Positions 14,074 to 19,476 of a DNA stretch of 19,476 nucleotides are shown piece by piece. A model generated the notes under the pieces. It was not told the origin of the DNA, made no database searches, and saw only the letters and a program-made list of their open reading frames with translations. Numbering within the stretch: the first letter of the stretch is position 1; the number at the start of each line of letters is the position of its first letter. A program made the position numbers and the translations under genes. This DNA is from CAUZEO01 sp963578625. GTDB taxonomy: Bacteria > Verrucomicrobiota > Kiritimatiellia > SLOV01. Where the stretch lies: contig CAUZEO010000055.1 of assembly GCA_963578625.1 (NCBI GenBank), positions 1 to 19,476 on the forward strand, in the 5' to 3' direction.

Positions 14074-16788
14074 ATGACACAAGGATCTAACCCGCATTTA
14101 GCGCCTGCTCCTCCCCGGCAACTCTATGCACGTGAGTTGATTGGGCTGATTCTCCTCGCCACTTGTGTCCCGTTCCTTTCCGTGCCGGCGGCGGATCCGG
14201 AACCGGTGGAGGTGCCGGTGTTCGCCCGCTTCTACTACCCCACCGACCCGATCCGGCCGGTGACCCAGCGCGTGATCAAACTCATGAAGGAAGATCCCGG
14301 GATCCGTGTCGTCATGTGGAGCGGTCTTTCGCTGCCCTCCGGAGCGGCCGGATCTCGCCGCAGCTCGGGCCGCGCGCCCATCATGATGGCGATTGCCGGC
14401 AAAACCGCGCCGGACCTCCTGGAGTCTTACTTCCAGGGCATCCGGATGGATATCCACCAGGGATTTCTTTATCCGCTGAACGAGTGGATTGGAGACGACA
14501 CCAACGGCAACGGCGAGATCGACATCGAGGAAGCAAAATGGGAGCGCTGGAAAGAGATTCCCCTGATCCTTCGGCAGGCGGCCACCTATGAGGGCAAGGT
14601 GTACGGGATTCCGCAGGCCTACACCCACTACTTCGGGATCAATTTCCGGGTGGATCTCGCGCGAGCCGCCGGCCTGGATCCGAACCGTCCTCCGGAAACC
14701 TGGGATGAATTCATCTACTGGTGCCAGAAACTGACCGACCCGAAGCGGGAAGTGCCCGGCGCATTGGTCAAGCGCGGGCAGCGCGCCATCGTGCTCCTCC
14801 CGAGCGCGGGCATGTGGTTGCCGTGGGTTGAATCCGCCGGGGGCAGTCCACTGATCCAGGTTCGAACCAGTCCGACCACCGGCACCGAGCATGAATTCTC
14901 CGCGGATGAATCGGATTTTCTGGCTCCCAATGGTGAAGATCTCACCGACGTAAAGTCTGCCTGGCGTGCCAACTACGCATGCCCCGAAGGCATCATGGCC
15001 GCAGAACTCTTTTATCGCCTGCGATGGATGAAGTGGCTCATCGATCCCGATACCGGCGAACCGGTCAACTTGACCCATGAAAATCTCGAAGAACGGGAAG
15101 TTACGGTGGGCGACCGGACGATCAACTTTACGGACGAAGACGTGATTACCGGCGTCGCGCGGGCGGAAACCGGACAGCGGGGAAGTGAAAAATTTCAGAT
15201 GCTCGGCCGCGGCGAAGTCGCGATGATTACCTACGGGATCTCGGACATGGAAAGCATCGGGCAACAGGCGGGCATGGACCCGGACTTGTTGAGTTGGTTT
15301 CCGTTTCCGGCGAAACCCGGGCACAAGCGCATGGTGGCGGTGTATAACAACTTCGCCACGTTGTGCGAAGCGGTTGGCGACCGGCCGAAGTATGAACGGG
15401 ACAAAGTCTGGAAGGTTTTGACCGCCGTCACCGACCAAAGCGTGTTCGATGCGAGAATCAGGCGTAGGGTGCTCTCCGGGATGGCCCGGTTCGTACCGCC
15501 GATGGAACTGCAGCGACTGGGCTTTGACGATTACCTGCGGGATGTTCCGCAAATCGTTCAGCGAAATTTCGAGGAACTTGCCGACGGAACGCTTGCCCGC
15601 ACGACGCAACCCTTTGTCGGTATCTGGACCCCTTCCATGGTGAGCCTGCACAACAATCTGCTCAGCCTCATTATCAGCGATACCGGAGAGACGTTCGATT
15701 ACGTTTCCGCCCTGAAGGAGATCGAACAGAAGGCGAATGACGCGCAGATTTTCCAGCCCGGTTCGGAAGCGTTGGGGCGATATCGTCCGGCCGCCCGCGT
15801 TGTGTTCCTGGTTCTTGCCGGGCTGGTCGTCCTTTGCGTGGTGTGGATCGTGCGATCGATGGCCTCGAAGCAGGAGGGGTCCGTGCAGGAGGTCTACCGG
15901 GGATGGCTTCCCTGGGTCTTGATCATGCCGGCCCTGCTGTTGATCGGCCTGTGGGGATACTATCCGCTGTTCCGCGGCCTGATCATGGCGTTCCAGGAAT
16001 ACCGGATCACCGGAAACAGCCCCTTCGTGGGTCTCGACAATTTCATCATTCTTGCGCTGGACTCCAGTTTCTGGGCCAGCATGGCGAGAACGGTATATTT
16101 CGTGGTGCTGAATCTGGTGCTGGCATTTGTAACGCCGATTCTCCTGGCCGTATTTCTTTCCGAAGTGCCCCGGGGCAAGATTTTCTATCGCACCCTGTTC
16201 TTCCTGCCGCAGGTGACCAGCGGCATGGTCATCGCCCTGCTGTGGAAGCTGATGTACGAGCCCACGCCGGAGGGTTTGTTCAACCAGATGGTCGGATTGC
16301 TGAACCTGATCCCCCTCGTCGAGATCGAACCGCAGGGCTGGCTGCAGGATCCACAGCTCGCCATGATCTGCTGTGTGATCCCCACGGTCTGGGCCAGCAT
16401 GGGGATGGCCAGCCTCATTTACCTCGCTGCCCTCAAGAGCGTGCCCGAAGACATCTACGAAGCGTCCGATGTGGACGGGGCCGGGATTTTCGCCAAGCTC
16501 CGCCTCATTACGTTGCCCACCCTGCTGCCCCTTATCATCATCAATTTCGTAGGGACCTTCGTTGCTACGTTCCAAAACATGGGCAATATTTTTCTGCTGA
16601 CGTTCGGGGGACCGGGCGAAGCAACCATGGTCATTGGCATGCGCATCTGGATCGAAGCCTACAACAACCTCCGCTTCAGCATTGCCACCTCCATGGCCTG
16701 GATATTGGGCGCTGTGCTGATCGCGTTTACATACTTTCAAATAAGATTCCTGCGTCGTGTTGAGTTCAAGCGAGCGGAATGGGATTGA
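14074..16788 (+). CDS. Fused solute-binding protein and MalF-like ABC permease
   Basis: The 904-residue product joins two importer parts. Residues 20-40 are a hydrophobic signal or anchor (ELIGLILLATCVPFLSVPA); the LATC is not a clean lipobox. Residues 45-560 are a family 1 (CUT1-type) solute-binding protein: APDLLESYFQG, YPLNEWI, ATYEGKVYGIP, LAGGSPL-like ESAGGSPL, GRGEVAMITYG. It includes an EF-hand-like loop at 142-153 (DTNGNGEIDIEE). Residues 574-594 are a membrane helix, then a short basic stretch, then a six-helix permease (611-893) with WLPWVLIMPALLLIGLWGYY, YRTLFFLPQ and the EAA loop PEDIYEASDVDGAGIFAKLR (791-810), which docks the ATPase. The helix count puts the receptor outside and the EAA loop inside. 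MalF normally has about 290-500 residues and no receptor. It is followed 162 bases later by the MalG-like partner. The ribosome site is weak (GAAGAA). The substrate is unknown. Confidence 0.92.
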   Translation: MTQGSNPHLAPAPPRQLYARELIGLILLATCVPFLSVPAADPEPVEVPVFARFYYPTDPIRPVTQRVIKLMKEDPGIRVVMWSGLSLPSGAAGSRRSSGRAPIMMAIAGKTAPDLLESYFQGIRMDIHQGFLYPLNEWIGDDTNGNGEIDIEEAKWERWKEIPLILRQAATYEGKVYGIPQAYTHYFGINFRVDLARAAGLDPNRPPETWDEFIYWCQKLTDPKREVPGALVKRGQRAIVLLPSAGMWLPWVESAGGSPLIQVRTSPTTGTEHEFSADESDFLAPNGEDLTDVKSAWRANYACPEGIMAAELFYRLRWMKWLIDPDTGEPVNLTHENLEEREVTVGDRTINFTDEDVITGVARAETGQRGSEKFQMLGRGEVAMITYGISDMESIGQQAGMDPDLLSWFPFPAKPGHKRMVAVYNNFATLCEAVGDRPKYERDKVWKVLTAVTDQSVFDARIRRRVLSGMARFVPPMELQRLGFDDYLRDVPQIVQRNFEELADGTLARTTQPFVGIWTPSMVSLHNNLLSLIISDTGETFDYVSALKEIEQKANDAQIFQPGSEALGRYRPAARVVFLVLAGLVVLCVVWIVRSMASKQEGSVQEVYRGWLPWVLIMPALLLIGLWGYYPLFRGLIMAFQEYRITGNSPFVGLDNFIILALDSSFWASMARTVYFVVLNLVLAFVTPILLAVFLSEVPRGKIFYRTLFFLPQVTSGMVIALLWKLMYEPTPEGLFNQMVGLLNLIPLVEIEPQGWLQDPQLAMICCVIPTVWASMGMASLIYLAALKSVPEDIYEASDVDGAGIFAKLRLITLPTLLPLIIINFVGTFVATFQNMGNIFLLTFGGPGEATMVIGMRIWIEAYNNLRFSIATSMAWILGAVLIAFTYFQIRFLRRVEFKRAEWD

Positions 16789-16836
16789 GGCCGATCTTGA
16801 TTTTGATTGGAAGTGGATGCGACTAAAGGCGTCACA

Positions 16837-16947
16837 ATGAATGAAGAAGAGCCTAAGAAACGGACAAAGGAGCTTGGCATGACAAGCTCAACAATAAGAG
16901 CCGATCGCATGGTCAATCGAAAATTGAAAATCGGAAATCGAAAATAG
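16837..16947 (+). other. Possible 36-codon upstream ORF, in frame with the next gene
   Basis: ATG at 16837 opens a 36-codon frame (MNEEEPKKRTKELG...) that ends at TAG 16945-16947, three bases before the GTG start at 16951 and in the same frame. It has no ribosome site, and its last third is made of the heptanucleotide repeat at 16916-16943. It is most likely chance coding in a spacer, or the remains of an earlier longer N terminus of the permease gene. It is listed because it decides how the following start is read. Confidence 0.2.
16916..16943. repeat. Four tandem 7-bp units (ATCGAAA type)
   Basis: The units ATCGAAA, ATTGAAA, ATCGGAA and ATCGAAA follow each other without gaps, immediately upstream of the GTG start of the MalG-like gene. 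A second set of 7-bp units of a different sequence (TTCGACA type) lies after that gene at 19149-19256. No protein-binding role is evident. Confidence 0.7.
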
Positions 16948-16950
16948 CTC

Positions 16951-19140
16951 GTGCCAATCATCCCCAAAATCGGACAAAAAACCCTCAAGGGCCGCCTCGT
17001 CGTACTTTTCATCTACGCTGTCCTCACGGTTCTTGGCGCAACTATGGTGGTGCCGTTCATGGTCACCGTCTCCAGTTCCTTCGCCAATGCGTTTGACTAC
17101 GATCGATTCAGTCCCCTGCCGCGTCAGATCTGGTCCCGTTCTGACCGGTTCGTTAAGGGGCTCGTCTATTATTACAACATCTATTCGGACTGGCATCTTC
17201 AAGCCCAGGCGCGGTTCCGCAATATGCCGGAGCACTGGTCCACCTGGGCCACGGCAGGACGTGACCAGGAAGGTGTGGAGGCTCTGGCCGGTCCGTACCT
17301 AGATCCGTCGCCGGAGCAGTTCGAGCGGTGGAAACGCATCGCCGCGGACTATGCTGAAATCGCCGACCGCCATCCGGTTCAAGACACGATCTGTGCCCTC
17401 ACCGACGCGGAAGCTACGCCGTTGCTGATGAATTGGTACAAGTTGCGGGTGCTGCGTCGCGAGGGTCGGCAAAGAACTTCGTGGTGGGACCGCGATCTTG
17501 AAAGAAGGGCGCTCGACCTGCTCGAAGAAACCTGGGGCATGCCGATCGAAAACGTCTATTCCATCGGGTTCGAGGAAACGGAGCTCTGGTTGCCCTACTG
17601 GCAACAATCCTTCTATGGACTCGACAATCCGAAATACGCGGCATTCGAGGATTTGAAGGAAGCTTTTCAACACGGCTACGCCCAGCCCGGAGTGCGTCGT
17701 TCCTGGTTCAGGTACTTGCGAAAGAACCGGGATGACCTCCGGAACCCGCAGGACCTGTTTCCCGTGACTCGCAAGATGCCGGAAGAGATTCGCGAGTTGT
17801 GGCTTTCCTTCAGAAAAGAACATGCGCCGGCGGCGCGCACGGTCCCATTCGCCATGCGGGTCGTGTGGCGAAAGTACCTGGTGAGCGAAGAGGTATCCGC
17901 ATTGCTGAATCTTCCGGCTGGAGAGGTGTTTGATGTGGAGACCTACAACCGGTTGGCCGGAACCCGGTATGAGGCAATGTTCGATACGCCATTTCCCGTG
18001 CCGGAGGATGCGCCGGAGACCCTGCGCAACCTCTGGATGCGCTTTGTGGAAACCCGGTACCCGGTGCGCCTGACCTCGTTGATCGTGATGCCGGAACTGG
18101 AGCAGATGTACCAGGACTTTCTACAGGATCGCTTCAAGACGCTTGACCGTGCCTCCCGGTTACTGGGGATGGAAGTGGATGCATGGGACCGGTTCAAGTT
18201 GAGCGCCACCGTCCCCGTGGGCGAGGGACAGATTTCGCTGCGGAACATCTGGTTTGACTTTGCCATCAATGCGCCGCTCGATAGCCGGGTCCTCACCTCC
18301 TCCGAGCACGTCTACCAGGCCTTTCTGCTGGACCGGTACGGAAGTCTCGAAACGATCAATGAAACGTATGGCTGGACGTTGCAACGCATGGAAGAGGCCA
18401 TCCCGCCCTTCGACATCGCGTACGCGGTGACATTCTTACAGAACGAGCGCGCTTTTGCGTGGGCGGCGGTTTCGAAAAACTACACCGCGGTTGCCACCTT
18501 CCTGCTCCACCGGGGGCGCGCCCTCATGGTGACCTTTTTTCTCGTGGGGTTGGCCATCGTCGCTACACTTACGGTCAATCCCCTTGCTGCCTACGGACTC
18601 TCGCGCTTTGCGGTGCGGGGCAAGGACAAGATCCTCCTGTACCTTCTTTTCACGATGGCATTTCCCGCCATGGTGAGCGCCATCCCGGCCTACCTGCTGA
18701 TGCGTGACCTGCATCTGCTCAATACCTTCCTGGCCCTGGTGCTTCCCTTTGCGGCCAATGGGATGTCGATTTTCATCCTCAAGGGCTTCTTCGACAGCCT
18801 GCCGCAGGAACTCTACGACGCGGCGAACATCGACGGGGCAACCGAGTTGCAGATTTTCGCGCGCGTTACCATGCCGATGATGAAGCCGATCCTGGCCATC
18901 CAGTCCCTCGGCGCGTTCATCTGGGCTTATACGAGTTGGGAGTGGGCACTGATCATATGCCAGAAGCAGAGCATGTGGACACTGGCGGTGTGGCTGTTTC
19001 AGGCCGACAGCCGGTGGTGGGCTGACACACCCTGGATCGCAACGGCCGGGTACGTCGTGATTTCCATTCCCACTCTTCTCGTATTCCTGTTCTGCCAGAA
19101 AATAATTCTGCGAGGGATCATCATCCCGTCGATGAAATGA
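16951..19140 (+). CDS. MalG-like ABC permease with giant extracytoplasmic repeat-containing insert
   Basis: The 729-residue product starts at GTG 16951: a TAG lies just upstream (16945-16947) and the next in-frame ATG falls inside the first membrane helix. No Shine-Dalgarno site is visible. Residues 17-41 are helix 1 (LVVLFIYAVLTVLGATMVVP). Residues 524-720 are a normal MalG-type core with five more helices, including NPLAAYGLSRFAVRGKDK, FTMAFPAMVSAIPAYLLM, the EAA loop QELYDAANIDGATELQIFAR (619-638) and VTMPMMKPI. CUT1 MalG subunits are usually about 270-300 residues, with a short first loop. Here residues 46 to about 515 form an extra extracytoplasmic domain, Trp/Tyr/Arg rich, with recurring [FY]-x-x-F-L-x-D-R-[FY]-x-[ST]-L and LRN-[LI]-W-x-x-F segments. 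It pairs with the receptor-permease fusion upstream to form the membrane channel. An ATPase must come from elsewhere. The insert may contact the tethered receptor or the glycan, by inference only. Confidence 0.92.
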   Translation: MPIIPKIGQKTLKGRLVVLFIYAVLTVLGATMVVPFMVTVSSSFANAFDYDRFSPLPRQIWSRSDRFVKGLVYYYNIYSDWHLQAQARFRNMPEHWSTWATAGRDQEGVEALAGPYLDPSPEQFERWKRIAADYAEIADRHPVQDTICALTDAEATPLLMNWYKLRVLRREGRQRTSWWDRDLERRALDLLEETWGMPIENVYSIGFEETELWLPYWQQSFYGLDNPKYAAFEDLKEAFQHGYAQPGVRRSWFRYLRKNRDDLRNPQDLFPVTRKMPEEIRELWLSFRKEHAPAARTVPFAMRVVWRKYLVSEEVSALLNLPAGEVFDVETYNRLAGTRYEAMFDTPFPVPEDAPETLRNLWMRFVETRYPVRLTSLIVMPELEQMYQDFLQDRFKTLDRASRLLGMEVDAWDRFKLSATVPVGEGQISLRNIWFDFAINAPLDSRVLTSSEHVYQAFLLDRYGSLETINETYGWTLQRMEEAIPPFDIAYAVTFLQNERAFAWAAVSKNYTAVATFLLHRGRALMVTFFLVGLAIVATLTVNPLAAYGLSRFAVRGKDKILLYLLFTMAFPAMVSAIPAYLLMRDLHLLNTFLALVLPFAANGMSIFILKGFFDSLPQELYDAANIDGATELQIFARVTMPMMKPILAIQSLGAFIWAYTSWEWALIICQKQSMWTLAVWLFQADSRWWADTPWIATAGYVVISIPTLLVFLFCQKIILRGIIIPSMK

Positions 19141-19148
19141 CGTAATCC

Positions 19149-19256
19149 TTCGACATTCGACATTGGGTACTCGACATTCGACATTTCCGATGTATCTCAA
19201 GCTCCTCCCGGCGTCGGGCGACGGAGAATGTCCAATCTCGGATGCTCAATGTCGAA
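19149..19256. repeat. Heptanucleotide repeats arranged as an imperfect inverted repeat
   Basis: The left part reads in 7-bp steps: TTCGACA, TTCGACA, TTGGGTA, CTCGACA, TTCGACA (19149-19183). The 14-mer CGACATTCGACATT occurs twice (19151-19164 and 19172-19185). The reverse complement of 19222-19256 also reads in 7-bp steps: TTCGACA, TTGAGCA, TCCGAGA, TTGGACA, TTCTCCG. The two sides, 19156-19185 and 19227-19256, match at 24 of 30 positions in inverted orientation. The element fills the gap between the convergent permease gene (ends 19140) and the minus-strand gene (ends 19279), where a fold-back could help termination. Confidence 0.65.
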
Positions 19257-19278
19257 TTTTGAAGTTCCGGGTAAGTGC

Positions 19279-19476
19279 TCAGCCTACCGCACCCACATAT
19301 TTCACCCTGGTAGGGGCGCCGGCCTGTTGTTTCAGCAGGTCGCGGCCTAGTTGCGCCAGTTCATCGGAAATCGCATTCACCCAGGCCTGTCCCTTTGCAA
19401 GTGTGGCTTCGCGGGCATCCTGGCCGCAGCCTTCCAGCAGGTCATCGTACAACCGATCCTGGTTGGTTTCTTCGGC
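19279..19476 (-). CDS. 3' end of an unidentified gene (5' end beyond window)
   Basis: The reverse strand is open from the window edge to a TGA at 19279-19281, giving 65 C-terminal residues (AEETNQDRLYDDLLEGCG..., ending VKYVGAVG). The sequence is helical and charged (AREATLAKGQAW, ISDELAQLGRDLLKQQ), with no motif that I recognise. It is convergent with the importer operon and not part of it. The reality of the gene rests on protein-like composition and the open frame to the edge. Confidence 0.5.
   Translation of the reverse strand, partial: AEETNQDRLYDDLLEGCGQDAREATLAKGQAWVNAISDELAQLGRDLLKQQAGAPTRVKYVGAVG

Noticed and set aside
14098..16740. Open frame of 880 codons on the minus strand opposite the receptor-permease fusion
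   Set aside because: It is antisense to a gene with clear receptor, membrane and EAA motifs. Its protein is rich in His, Gln, Gly and Arg with no domain, as expected from the complement of GC-biased codons.
15834..16763. Open frame of 309 codons on the plus strand inside the permease part
   Set aside because: It is an out-of-phase shadow with no membrane segments and His/Arg/Gly-rich composition; the permease frame is conserved and unambiguous.
18436..19200. Minus-strand frame of 254 codons opposite the MalG-like core
   Set aside because: Antisense shadow of the helices and EAA loop, highly charged, with no recognisable domain.
1..19476. tRNA, rRNA, CRISPR array, insertion sequence, toxin-antitoxin or biosynthetic cluster
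   Set aside because: No conserved RNA gene sequence, regularly spaced 25-40 base repeats, transposase motif or small paired genes were seen. The short repeats present are 7-bp tandem units and palindromes.

Overview
The window looks like a piece of a PVC-superphylum genome (Verrucomicrobiota, Kiritimatiellota, Lentisphaerota or a planctomycete), probably from an aquatic polysaccharide degrader. The basis is a PEP-CTERM protein, several secreted LamG-like mosaic proteins ending in the small Y-x-Q-x-S-D...W...G module typical of Verrucomicrobia, a type I sulfatase, very large CUT1-type (MalF/MalG-like) sugar permeases, weak ribosome binding sites, and intergenic palindromes and heptanucleotide repeats. 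No rRNA, tRNA, CRISPR array, transposase or integrase was seen. The phylum is an inference, not a measurement.

Left part (1-6872): four related secreted proteins built from a few interchangeable modules. A truncated, frameshifted gene runs off the left edge on the minus strand. Divergent from it is an intact PEP-CTERM protein (1287-2105) with the same 'B' domain, closed by a strong terminator. Two long secreted mosaics follow on the plus strand: 2276-4348 (A-linker-A-linker) and 4890-6872 (A-linker-B-linker). Between them is a decayed PKD-type domain in two frames (about 4357-4656), a remnant of another surface protein.

Middle (7047-13819, minus strand): a probable operon transcribed leftwards from about 13.85 kb. 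It holds a cytoplasmic-looking type I sulfatase, an unrecognised protein with a C-terminal CBM4/9-like domain, and a 1169-residue secreted protein with a ThuA/glutamine-amidotransferase-like fold and a PHP-like region that has lost its metal ligands. The C-terminal module of the last protein is shared with the broken gene at the left edge. Palindromic repeats flank these genes.

Right part (14074-19140, plus strand): divergent from the sulfatase operon are two giant ABC importer subunits. The first is a solute-binding protein fused to a MalF-like permease. The second is a MalG-like permease carrying an extra extracytoplasmic domain of about 465 residues between its first two membrane helices, containing internal repeats. 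No ATPase is encoded here, so a shared MalK/MsmX-like ATPase elsewhere is expected. The layout suggests that a sulfated oligosaccharide or similar glycan product is captured by the tethered receptor, imported, and desulfated in the cytoplasm, while the secreted mosaics act outside. The substrate is unknown.

The right edge holds heptanucleotide repeats between convergent genes and the 3' end of an unidentified minus-strand gene. The most unusual items are the permease with the giant repeat-containing insert, the receptor-permease fusion, and the module shuffling among the secreted proteins.
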